Shown: positions 35,345 to 45,849 of the stretch, in pieces | Layout of the letters: every line of letters starts with the position of its first letter | How positions within the stretch are numbered: position 1 is the first letter of the stretch | Assembly (NCBI GenBank): GCA_023052935.1 | Contig: CM041292.1 | Coordinates: forward strand, 30,205,454 to 30,269,453 | Direction: 5' to 3' | DNA from: Piezodorus guildinii | Lineage: Eukaryota > Arthropoda > Insecta > Hemiptera > Pentatomidae | Length of the DNA stretch: 64,000 nucleotides | Translations under genes and position numbers: made by a program | Notes under the pieces: generated by a model | What the model was told of the DNA's origin: nothing | Database searches by the model: none | Seen by the model: the letters and a program-made list of their open reading frames with translations, nothing else

Positions 35345-35640
35345 TCTGTATGTTTGTTTATTTATTTAACTTCCCTTTATGCTGCTGTGGCTAATTGGAC
35401 AATGCTACAATGGGAGTCCTAAATTTTGCCTATCAATGTTTAATTAGGATAGGGATCTCTAACAAGTAACTGTCATTGCACAGGCTCTGGACAACCTTTT
35501 AACGGCCCCTCCGAAGGGCGGCATAAGTAAGGGTTTTTTACCGCCATTAAAAAATCTTAGGGCCACCTGCGGGTTTGAACCCGGGATCTTTGGCATAGGA
35601 GGCTGTTATGCTAATCACAATGCTACAGGTATAACCCCTC
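35345..35640 (-). mobile_element. tRNA-derived SINE, family 1 (best copy)
   Basis: On the minus strand the head has a tRNA-like A-box region (TGTAGCATTGTGATTAGC) and a good B box (GGGTTCAAACCC). The body has CAGGTGGCCCTAAG, GAGCCTGTGCAATG and AGATCCCTATCCTAATTAAAC, and the tail is GTTAAATAAATAAACAAACA. Transcription would be by RNA polymerase III. No TSD was clear. Diverged relatives are at 12478, 17084 and 55765. Confidence 0.8.
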
Positions 35641-36493
35641 TCTTGCATTTATTCTACCGTAATATCTTTTTTCGCTGAAAAAAGTTTCTATTTTATATAA
35701 CCATTTGAAGTTAATCAAGGCTTGTCTAAATAAGTGAAACACGGTAATGCTAATTAATACATATATTTAAAAAATACAATGTTAATATTTTATTTCTCTT
35801 TCGGGTTATTTCAATAATACCTACATGTACAAAAAAAAAAGAAATAAAAAAAAAAGAAAAAAAAAATTTAATTTAATAAATCATGATTCGTAAGTGTCAT
35901 GGCCGATTGTCAAGTTTACTATGTGTGTCGCTCTGTCTTTCTCACTGTATAACTTACGTGTATGGAGTTGACCAGCAGTCAGCCTTTACAAAAAGTTTCC
36001 TCTGTTGAACGTTTTCACTTTACACCTATAAACATTGAGGTTAGTGCTCTTATTTTAATAGCCAGCTCACTGAGCAGTGTCACTTGGGCTAACTGACGTG
36101 GCAGTTAATCCCTACAGACTCTTATCAGCCAGCACTCCAGGTTCACGGTCGCGGCACTAGGAATCTACCTGCCACCGTCCTGAGTTCGTATCCCGGGATA
36201 ACCTAGAAATCTTTTTTTTCTTAGAATATTTTTTTAAAATTTCTTTAAAATGTTTTTTTTATTAATTGTATATAGTTATGTACATAATTTAATTTTTAAG
36301 GAGTTATTTAATTTTTGTTATTAATATTTAGAGGGTATATAATTTTTTTTTTCTATATCTTATTTTTTTTTCTTTAATAGGTGTTTTTTTTTATTTTTAT
36401 TTGTTATATTAATATATATAAACATACTTATATGGTAATCATTTAATAGGGGAATTTTCTTTTTTCGTTTTTTTTTTCTTATACATAAACATT

Positions 36494-38151
36494 ATGTCTG
36501 ACGCGAATTCAGTGATGGACACAGACAATGAAACTCCGTTCAGTGAGATTAGTGAGACTGATTCGCAGTACCTGACTTGAAGGACGCGGCAAAAACGCCA
36601 TAGGAACGTACAGCCAAATTCTGGTAGTAATTCACCGAATAAGAAAAAAAATAAAAAAGCCAAAGCTAAGCAAAATTGCCCTCCAGAAAACCGAAGTACA
36701 CCTTCAGCCAACACTCAACCAACCAAAACTGCCTCCACATCCGCACTTTCCAGCAACAACGTTGCAGCCATCAATAATATGTCATCAACATCCTCTACAC
36801 CCCGTGAATTCAATGAGCCTGAGCCACCACCCATATACGTCAATAATATTCAAAATTTCTTTAAGTTTGGCCAAGAAATATCTGCACTCATAGGACAAAC
36901 TAACTTCCAATGCTTCGCGAGATTAAAAGACGTTAAGATCAACACTACTACCAAAGAGAACTATAAAAAACTCGTCAAATATTTAACAGAGAAGCACTAT
37001 GAATTTCACTGTTATCAGCTAAAAGAAGATAAACCCTACCGCGTTGTTTTGAGGGGTCTCCACAACACCACCCCCACAGAGGCCATCAAGAAGGATATAG
37101 AAGAGTTAGGATTTAGCGTGCGACACGTTTCTTGTGTCATTCATCCCTCAGAAAAGTTCCCTTTACCATTATTCTTCGTAGACCTGGAGCCTGCTACTAA
37201 TAATCCAGAAATATTTAAAGTAAACAGGCTTGTTTACTCCTGCATAAAATTTGAAGAGCCAAGGCAGAGAGATGACATAGTACAGTGTACAAACTGTCAA
37301 AATCTTGGACACACAAAAGGTACTGTCATCATCCAGCCAGATGTGTCAAATGTGCTGGCCCACACGCCTCTAGCAATTGTTTGAAACCTCGGGACACCCC
37401 AGCAAAATGTGCGCTGTGCAGTGAAGGTCATCCTGCTAGCTATAAAGGCTGCATAGTGTACAAAAGTATGCTGAGACAAAAGATCCTAAACATATCCTCT
37501 AGAACCCTACAGAAGACCTCCAGCACTACTAATGAAGCACCCGGCCCTTCAACCAGGACTACTCCGATCATCCATCGAGCTCCAGGAGGCAGCGTGTATC
37601 AACCACCACCAAGCTCCAATACCTCCGCCTATTCTGCAATAACCACAAAACCTCTGCCCCGACCTCAATCGCCTCAAGATTCCACTTCACAGCCGCAGAC
37701 ATCCCATCCTCAACCCCCGATCTCCTCTCATCACCGTCAGACCATACATTCACAGCCTCAGAGAACTCATTCTAAACCTCTTAACTCCCACCCTCAGTCA
37801 AAAATACCCATAAATGATCCAAAACCTGCTTCTCTGAGAGTCAAGTTACCGCCACTAATCTCTCCACAGACCAATCCCAAACATCCACCTGCATTAATCA
37901 CTGCAGTTCAGGACAATCTCTCATTTGAAGCTCCATTACCTGCTGAATCTCAAAGAATAATCTTACCCACACCAAAACAGATTAATCCTTTAATCCTAAA
38001 CACCCCTTCCTACCCCAATCCTAACCAACCTCCAACTGACATAACATCTATTCTTTCATCCTTCCTTCTAGACCTCCAAAACACAATCAAACCACTCATC
38101 AATCTCCTTACAAGTCTCCTATCACAGTTCCCGATTAATTTCCCTAGATGA
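36494..38151 (+). pseudogene. Jockey ORF1 of copy B, one stop and one frameshift
   Basis: The ATG at 36494 (MSDANSVMDTDNE...) is in frame with the long downstream frame but meets a TGA at 36578-36580 (context T-stop-R; a CGA-to-TGA change is likely). The N terminus is acidic and then Lys/Asn-rich, followed by a PRE_C2HC-like domain (PPPIYVNNIQNF...). At the first zinc knuckle (CTNCQNLGHTK) a one-base indel in an A run near 37314-37319 shifts the frame. The remaining knuckles (CVKCAGPHASSNC and CALCSEGHPASYKGC) and a long Pro/Gln/Ser-rich tail lie in the second frame, ending at 38151. The stop overlaps the ORF2 ATG (ATGA). Confidence 0.88.
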
Positions 38152-40843
38152 ATAAGCAGACCCTAGCTATCCTCTTATGGAATTCCAATGGTCTGATTAA
38201 TCACAGAGACGAACTTGACATCTTTCTTCACGACAATAACATAGACGTTGCCCTTGTGACTGAAACACATTTCACACCTCATTCACACTTTTACATACGC
38301 GACTACATCACATACAGATCAGATCACCCAGACAAAACATCCCACGCTGGCTCTTGTATCCTTATTCACAATTCCTTAACTCACTCCCTAATTCCTTCTA
38401 CTCCAACTGACGCCATCCAATCGACTTCGCTTGCCTTATCCTGCCGTCCATTTAACATAACCATCTCAGCTGTATATTGCCCTCCTGGGATTTCCCTCTC
38501 CTCTAACCAACTCGATTCCTTATTTCAGTCCTTTGGTCCGCGCTTCATTGCTGGGGGAGATTACAACGCCAAAGATCAACGGTGGGGATGCCGAACATCC
38601 AACGCTCGTGGCCGGATTCTCTCCCAAGTCACCACTTCCAACAGCTATTCAGTCTTATCACCTAAAAATCCTACTTACTGGCCTACTTCCCTGAAAAAGC
38701 GCCCTGATATTCTTGATATATTCGTCACATCCCAAATTCCCACCTTTCAATCAACAGTAACATCCTTAGACGACCTCTCCTCAGACCATAGCCCAGTTCT
38801 GCTTCTCCTGCATTCAAACCCTATTCCTAAATCCTTCCCTCCTTCATTGATCACAGGACATGTTGACTGGGACAACTTTCGCTCTCATCTAGAAAACGAA
38901 CTTGACTTAAAGATTCCGCTAAAGACAGAACAACAAATTAACTCTGCTATAGAAAAACTGACAAGAACAATAGGTATTGCAATTAGTAACAACTCAACAC
39001 GTCCCAAAAATAATTATTCCCGCGACACTAACTTACCGCCTCATATTCGAAAATTATTAACAGAGAAACGGCGAGCAAGGGCTAAGTGGCACAGGTCCAG
39101 ATACCCATCCGACAAAACATACTATACTCACCTAACTAACAAACTCAAAACTGAAATTAGAAAATTCAAAATGCAAACTTTTCAGGACTTCACAGAAAAC
39201 CTAAGACCAAATGACAAATCTTTATGGACAACTACCAAAAATCTGCTCAAATTCAAAACTTTTAATCACCCACTCCTTACCGAATCTTCTACCTGGTCTC
39301 GATCAGATGAAGAAAAAACTCAAATATTTGGTGAACACCTTTCCAAAATATTTAATCCACATCCTGAAATCCTTAATCCGACCCATATCGACCATATTGA
39401 AGCAGAACTAGCTATTCCACTCTAAATGTCCCCACCTCCTAAAGCCTTTCATCCTTCTGAAATAATTAACGTTATCCATCAGTTACGTATTAAAAAAGCA
39501 CCTGGTCATGATCTCATCACATCCTTTATCCTTAAACAGCTACCTCGAAAGGCTATCCTCTACCTCACTTATATCTTTAATGCCACCCTCCGAACCACCT
39601 ATTTTCCTGAACCTTGGAAAATGTCAATAATCAAAATGATCCCAAAACCTCAAAAGCCTCCTGAACATCCATCCTCATACCGTCCGATCTCCCTTTTACC
39701 TATCATGGGTAAGATTCTAGAAAAACTCATTTTAAAGCGCCTTTACCCGATCCTAGAAATGCATCACGTCATTCCTGACCACCAGTTTGGATTTCGGACA
39801 TCCCACTCTACAATTCAGCAATGCCACCGTGTGGTGGATGTTATATCCTCCACATTGGAGCGAGGAATGTTTTGCACGGGTGCTTTTCTCGACGTGGAAC
39901 AAGCGTTCGACCGAGTCTGGCACCCAGGACTCCTTTATAAACTCCGTCAATTCCTTCCCGCAACATACTTCCTCATAATCCGTTCCTACCTCCTAATAGA
40001 ACCTTTCAAGTAAATTATAACCTTTCCTACTCTTCCATAATTTCTCAGTCTGCAGGTGTACCTCAGGGTAGTATCTTAGGTCCCATCCTTTATACGGTAT
40101 ATACAGCTGATATCCCACTCCATCCTAGCACTGTCCTCACAACTTACGCGGATGACACTTGTGTGTTATCCGTCCATAACGATCCAACCGCTGCATCCCA
40201 AATCCTTCAGTCCCACATCACAGCCATTGAGGAATGGTGTCGGAACTGGAGGATTAAAATAAATCCTAAAAAATCCCATCAAATAACCTTTACCCTTCGT
40301 CGAAAACCGATGACCTCCTGCCCTACCGTATCCTTTAATAATACGCCACTCATACCTGTTGAACAAATCCGATACCTAGGACTCCATCTTGACAAACGTC
40401 TTACATGGAACCCTCACACGAGACTAAAACGACAGGAAACTGCCCGTAGATACCGATTACTACAACACTTACTAGACAAACGTTCAAAACTTCCAATTCA
40501 CTACAAAAAGCTCATTTATATCACTGTCATCAGACCAATCTGGACATATGGAATCGAGCTTTGGGGCTCTACTAAGCCATCTAATTCCTCCCGCATCCAA
40601 TCCTTACAATCCAAAATCCTTCGCAAAATCCTAAATGCTCCTTATTTCGTCACAAATAAAATCATCCATAACGACCTTAATATCCCATTTGTGGCAGACC
40701 TTTCTCGAACCAGATATACCACTTTTAATTCCAAACTCCCAACTCATATAAACCCTCTTGTCCGCAACCTATCAACCTCGCATATTCCTGACCACCCTCC
40801 GAGGCGATTGAAAAGAAGATGGCCTCGGGATCTACTTACTTAA
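38148..40843 (+). pseudogene. Jockey ORF2 of copy B, one stop and one frameshift
   Basis: Endonuclease/reverse transcriptase, about 898 codons, close to copy A in layout. The endonuclease has LLWNSNG, VTETH, GGDYNAKDQRWG and SSDHSP. A nonsense TAA at 39423-39425 sits between the endonuclease-linker and the RT, at the point where copy A reads SPIPLSLPPKA. The RT has YRPISLLPIMG and FLDVEQAFDRVWHPG. A one-base loss near 39991 (around SYLxNRTF) then moves the rest to another frame, which carries AGVPQGSILGP and the catalytic YADD (40145-40156). It ends RRLKRRWPRDLLT. Endonuclease and RT motifs are otherwise preserved. It cannot make a full protein. Confidence 0.92.
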
Positions 40844-40989
40844 ATAAACATCGAAGTACTACCGCTGGGTAGTTTCTTCACAAGCCTTATACGCCTTTTA
40901 TTATAATTCATCACTTTTACTTATTGTATTTATGTAATATACAGTTGTAAAATTCAATAAAATATAATTTAAAAAAAAAAAAAAAAATT

Positions 40990-42400
40990 TAATAAATAAC
41001 ATCTTCGCCTTATTTTCCAATCCTCAGAAGCTCAAATTTTACATCATTTCTTCATAAACAACGTTATTTTCAAAATTAATTTGAATTAAATTTTTTTATA
41101 TAATATATAAAAATTGATTAATTTATTTTTTATCTTTATTTTTACAGGCCTTTATCTCTGTAAAAACCTAATACTTATACGAATACATCAGATGCTGATA
41201 ACCCAAGAGTTTTTACGCATAAAATGAAGAAACAAGATTAATTAATAAAGAAAACAAATAGATTTATTTTAAACTACACTTAAAAATTTTGAGATGAAAA
41301 AATTTAATGTATTTCTAGTTCTGTTAAAAATAAAAAAGGCTTAATTTTTAATGTCAAAATTACATGTTTTTTATGTTTATTTTACATTATTTATTTTATT
41401 CGATAAGTCAGGGGTACAATATCTGATCTCTATATCCTGAAACGTACGACAATATTAGAGTATTATACATACCTCAGATTATTGTTTGTATTTTTTGAGA
41501 TATTTCTTAATCTAGTACTTTTGTTGATACAATAGAGCACTTCCAGTGAATTTTCTAACCCATACTTCAAGTATGGTTCAGTCTGACAATGCCCTGTCAG
41601 TAACTTCTTCAGAGAAGTTTGCTTGGGATATTTTTTTTTCATGATTTCGCAGTTATCCTATAAGAAAATGCTCCAAAAAGAAGAAACTTTCAATTTGAAA
41701 ATACCTTTTGTAGTTAGGTTCTCCTATCTTACAGGTTAAAACCGCCGTCACCGCCCGTTCCCAGGATTCAGCCAAAATTAAGAGAAAGCGTAGATCCCTT
41801 GGGACTTTCCTTAGGGACTTAAATGGAAGTAATTAATAACAAAGGAAACGGATGTGGCAGTTGTCTAAGTGGATGACATAACAAGCATATCGTTGAGTTC
41901 TTATATTATTAGTGCAAGGTCACCATTACAGTCTTATTTATTTATATTTTTTTAGATAGGAAACGGAAATAGCTTTTATTATTCTAATAAATTCATTGTT
42001 TGCAATTAGGGAAAATTATTTTACGTAACCAGGACGTATTCATATCAGGGACAATTACTTTACTTTCAAGCTTACCTGTTTCGCTAAATCTTTTTGCAAT
42101 CCCTAAAAAACAAATGTTAGATGATAAGTGAATTCTAGAACTGAATAAATTTGTCAATTTTTCAATATTTAAAATAAATTATTGGCAGCATTTTATTGAT
42201 TATTTTCAATAAATACCTAGGTTTTTTTTCTACTTCGCATTTCATTTACAGTTCTTTGGTCAACCGAAAGCTATTTGTTTATAAAAGATGTTCATAGCGT
42301 TTATTATTATTTCAATTTAATCGTCTCTGTGTGTAACGAATCATGTTTAATTGGCCGATGATGTTTACCAAATCTAACCACCCAGCTACAAGTAAGTGAT
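40990..42400. other. AT-rich stretch, no gene seen
   Basis: Only a faint trace of the LINE 3' block near 41190-41215 ('gctgataacccaagagtttttacgc'). No coding sequence. Confidence 0.45.
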
Positions 42401-42413
42401 CACTAAAGTTAAC

Positions 42414-42702
42414 TCTTTTCTCTCTCTCTCTCTCTTATTCATTGGCGCGACAGGCCGAGCAGACACTAGGAGATTACACTCGCGTTTCAAGATGAAATTT
42501 GTAGTGTAGGGTCATCACTCCTTACGCCTAATTTTATGAGTGGCCACCATATGGCTGACGGGTCTCACATCCCCAGGGGAGAGGCTGTGAATGAATCCCA
42601 ATTTAATTACATCCTTATAAAAGCCCCGCCGGGACTGGGATTCGAACTCGCAACCTGTAGCACGAGAGACTAGCGCGCTAGCCACTCAGCCACGGGAGCC
42701 CC
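42414..42702 (-). mobile_element. tRNA-derived SINE, family 2, with 9-bp TSD
   Basis: Flanked by aaagttaac at 42405-42413 and 42703-42711. On the minus strand it starts GGGGCTCCCGTGGCTGAGTGG (A box GTGGCTGAGTGGCTAGCGCG). The B box GAGTTCGAATCCC is close to consensus. A body with CAGCCTCTCCCCTGGGGATG and GTGAGACCCGTCAGCC follows, and it ends in (AG)n (plus strand ct run 42419-42434). Young-looking, 289 bp. It would be transcribed by Pol III and moved by a LINE in trans. Confidence 0.9.
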
Positions 42703-42711
42703 AAAGTTAAC

Positions 42712-42899
42712 CTCACTCCCTACGCCTATTTTTGTGAGTGGCTACCATTTGGCTGACGGGTCTCACATACCCAGGGGAGAGGCTGTAATTGAATTCCCAT
42801 TAATTGAATGATTGAAAAAGTCCCTTCGGGACTGTGATCCGAACTCACAACCTTTGGCTTGTGAGTCTAGCGCGCTATCCAATTAGCCAGGTGCTCTCC
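42712..42899 (-). mobile_element. tRNA-derived SINE, family 2, older copy
   Basis: Same head and body as its left neighbour (GCTAGACTC, GTTGTGAGTTCGGATCAC, CCTCTCCCCTGGGTATGTGAGACCCG), but more diverged. It is cut at its 3' side by the insertion of the younger SINE. Confidence 0.8.
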
Positions 42900-43850
42900 A
42901 GATTTATTTATTGAACATGTTATATGAATTAGTAGCAACTTCTGTTTTTTTCTTATCTTCAGAATATCATTTAATCATTTAAGCGTGCTGAAATCATTTA
43001 CCACCTTCTTATATTTATTGATTATACATATTATAATAACTATTATCATTAAAAAGTCTGAAAATATAAAAAACAATAAACAGTAAAGATAGATTGTTGT
43101 AAATGTCTATAAATACCATAAATCAGTAAGGATGGACGTGCTAAAATAAAATGTACATTGTTTCAATACCCATACTTAATATTATATCCATAGGCAATCT
43201 ATATCTACCTAAATAAATGTAATATTTAGATTCCATTTTATCTAATGATGCGAAATCTCTTTTTAGTTACGGTATTTTTATTTATTATACATAAATTTCA
43301 CTAGTATATTCTTATGAAAATAAGCAGCACCGTAATAATTTTTAAAATACATTTTTCTTTCATACTGTAATCTGCAAATGAAATCCGGAACAGGATATTT
43401 GGCAGAAATATAATGGACATCAAAGCCATTTATAATTCATTTGATTAGTTTTGCCAAGACATGCTTTATGTAATTTCTATTTTGCTAATGACATCATTAA
43501 ACCATTTTTTTCTTTGAAGAGATTGCTGATCTTTTAAAGGCAAGCTCTTGACCATTTCGCAATGGCAGATCAGATTTCCTCGCCTTGTTAGTTTTAAAAA
43601 GGACAGGTGTAATAATGTGAGACTTTGCAAGTCTGTTGCATTGTATAATAAATGTTTATGCAACAAATTTTAGACATTGTTTCATTTTCAGTTGTTTTTT
43701 TTATTGCCATAAGAATTTAAATAACTGAATAACGTATACATGCATAACGTATACAAATTGTGAAAAAGAGTTAACGAAGAAGTACATTATAGTGGATATA
43801 ATTAGTCGACCGTAGAGGAATACTGGGAGGAATTAGTCCGGATGGCGGTC
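42900..43850. other. No gene seen
   Basis: AT-rich; a minus-strand frame at 43466-43666 is not recognisable. Confidence 0.45.
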
Positions 43851-43857
43851 AGTAAAT

Positions 43858-43930
43858 GCAACAAGTAAATAGTTTTAACTATTTGTTGCTTACCAACGTT
43901 TCGACCCCTACTGTGTTTCATCATCAGGGA
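43858..43930 (-). repeat. Hairpin with hammerhead-like flanking motif
   Basis: 43858-43889 is a near-perfect hairpin (GCAACA...AAATAGTT / AACTATTT...TGTTGC). On the minus strand it is preceded by CTGATGA (about 43921-43927) and, 18 nt later, GAAACGTTGG. These are the core boxes of a hammerhead ribozyme as found in Penelope-like retroelements, but the stem II between them is weak. Confidence 0.45.
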
Positions 43931-44040
43931 ATATCGTGGGCGAATGGAAAATGAGAGTCAAATTAACTCATAGTTCATATTTATCTATTTTTCCCAGAGG
44001 TTACAAAGATATGTAAATTTATATGAAAATTAGTGCTTAA

Positions 44041-45845
44041 CCTTTAACTGGTGAGGTGAAATATATAATGAAAATTGGTGAGGTGGGGTCTCTCCGACCC
44101 CAGGCCTCATTTTTATTTTATTTTTTTTAAACCCTGAAACATCTAGAATTCTTTATTCTTGTTAAATACATTACTTGAACCTATTTTCAATTGGTACCAT
44201 ACAAGCAATGAAAACTTTTTAAAAACAATATATATAAACTATTCCTTATCATAAAGTTTATTATTTATTTTTATTATTTATTATTATTATTTTTAAAGAA
44301 CGGAAAATGATTAAAAAAAAATGAAACTTTTATATTGTAAAACAAATTATGCATAGCTAAAATAAGGCTCAGTTTTTGCAATAGGAAGCCGAACATTGCC
44401 CACAAATATTTTGTTAACATTTAATAATAACAATAGATGATGCCCGATTCGTATTTTCTGGACAAAAATAACATCTCCTTTTCTTCGGAGGGGTCTCCTG
44501 ACTATATGTGTTAGATTCTTCTGTTTTTCTCCCCTAAAAATGATTGACCTTTAACCGAAGCTCCCGGAGAAGTCCGGGATTTTCTGACCGTCTGGTCATG
44601 TAATCCTTTAATAAGGATGATCCCAGCTTCTTAATAAAATTAAAAAGGTGCGTAAAGTAACACGATCACAAGAAATTTCTTTCAATAATACTGTCCTAAA
44701 GCAATACCGGATAAAAACTGACTAAAAAAGGATAGTATATTACAATCATGTCGAGACAGGAAATTTCACGTTTTCACACGCCGCACAGTGGGAAATATGA
44801 CCGATTTAGGTGGACAAAATTCTGAAACTTGTCTGTATTTAACCTTTGGGGTCCCAGATTACGGAAATTTAAAAAAAAAAATTATAAGAAAAAATATAAA
44901 AACTAATTAATTTTATAACACGATTAGCGAGCGCACCGTGGTCAAACATCAAATTTTTTTGCTAAAATCTAAAACTCCCCTATATTTTCCGTAGAAGTTT
45001 GAAGTCCCAGAATGCGGGAAAAACAATACGAAAAATCCAATTATGGCTCGGAGTTGCTAAAATCTGCTAATAGATGCATTTTATATGTTTTAGGAAATTC
45101 TTGAATTATAGATTGTAAAATTTTTGATTCGTAGTGTTGTGTCTGAAAAAAATGATGTATCACCTAAAACGCGAAAAATCGAAAAAATTCTTTGTAATAT
45201 CTAAAGACTAGAAGGATTGATAAAACAAATCCTACAAACAAATCCTTGGGGTAACTTGGGGGTTATATAGTTTTTCGTTATTGAATAAGGGCGTACATTT
45301 ACATATTGCTAAATCAACTCTACAGGTGAGATTGCAATTTATATTCAATAACGAGTTTGGAAATATAAGGTCTTACCTGTTTTAGCAGTGGCAATCGTTA
45401 AATAAAACAAAAAAGACTTTGCTCTAAATACATCTTAAAAAGAATAAATGACCATCGAATAAAGATAATCCCACTGTTGGTTATTAGGCACTTGTGTGAA
45501 CAGGAATGATTCATTAGTTTACTATTTATTTGTAAACACGGTATTGTGGGAAATATTCGTTAGGTTAGGTTAGGTTATATATTTTACGGACATTCAACAG
45601 TCAAGGTCATAAGTGTCCTGTTTTAACATTTGTTTTGATAACAATGGGAAATAATCGTATTAATGGTCTTGCCAACTAATAATAAAAAAGGTGAAGCACT
45701 GGAAAATTTCAAACTTTTGAATTGACTTTTGTCCACCTAAATTGGTGATTTAGCCCACTGTGCGCCGATTGGATCGGGAAAATAAGATTCACAAAACTTT
45801 AAAGAGGCCCTGGGGTCATGTAGACCCCACCTCACCAGTTAAAGG
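44041..45845 (-). mobile_element. piggyBac-like DNA transposon, degenerate
   Basis: 1805 bp between TTAA target duplications (44037-44040 and 45846-45849). The terminal inverted repeat is CCTTTAACTGGTGAGGTG, perfect over 18 bp at 44041-44058 and 45828-45845. A second GGTGAGGTGGGGTC block occurs inside the left end. The TTAA target and CC...GG ends are piggyBac features. The transposase C terminus is recognisable on the minus strand; the N-terminal and catalytic parts are not. Confidence 0.9.
44369..44640 (-). pseudogene. piggyBac transposase C-terminal fragment
   Basis: The minus strand reads FIKKLGSSLLKDYMTRR, a stop in the linker, then PPKKRRCYFCPENTNR, a stop, and CGQCSASYCKN. The pairs CYFC, KC, CGQC and YC are the cysteine-rich zinc domain that ends piggyBac-family transposases and binds the TIR region. 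Two in-frame stops show decay. The DDD catalytic core would lie to the right but was not recognised. Confidence 0.8.
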
Positions 45846-45849
45846 TTAA

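Larger units (their letters stand above)
35882..40987 (+). mobile_element. Full-length jockey-clade retrotransposon (family 2, copy B)
   Basis: A 5.1-kb element with a long 5' UTR (35882-36493), ORF1, overlapping ORF2, a short 3' UTR with AATAAA (40956-40961) and a poly(A) tail ending at 40987. The repeat aatttaataaat occurs at 35870-35881 and 40986-40997. Allowing for the A tail, this is a TSD of at least 10 bp; its AT-rich nature makes it slightly less certain than that of copy A. Both ORFs are broken, so the copy is older than A. E and F are truncated members of this family. Confidence 0.88.

Noticed and set aside
36439..36714. Minus-strand frame with a signal-peptide-like hydrophobic stretch, considered as first exon of the cuticular gene
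   Set aside because: It is antisense to the Lys/Asn-rich start of copy B ORF1, and no donor site or continuity with the cuticular exon was evident.
42640..42702. tRNA gene on the minus strand
   Set aside because: The A and B boxes are good, but the segment is joined to a SINE body with its own TSD. It is the SINE head, not a functional tRNA gene.
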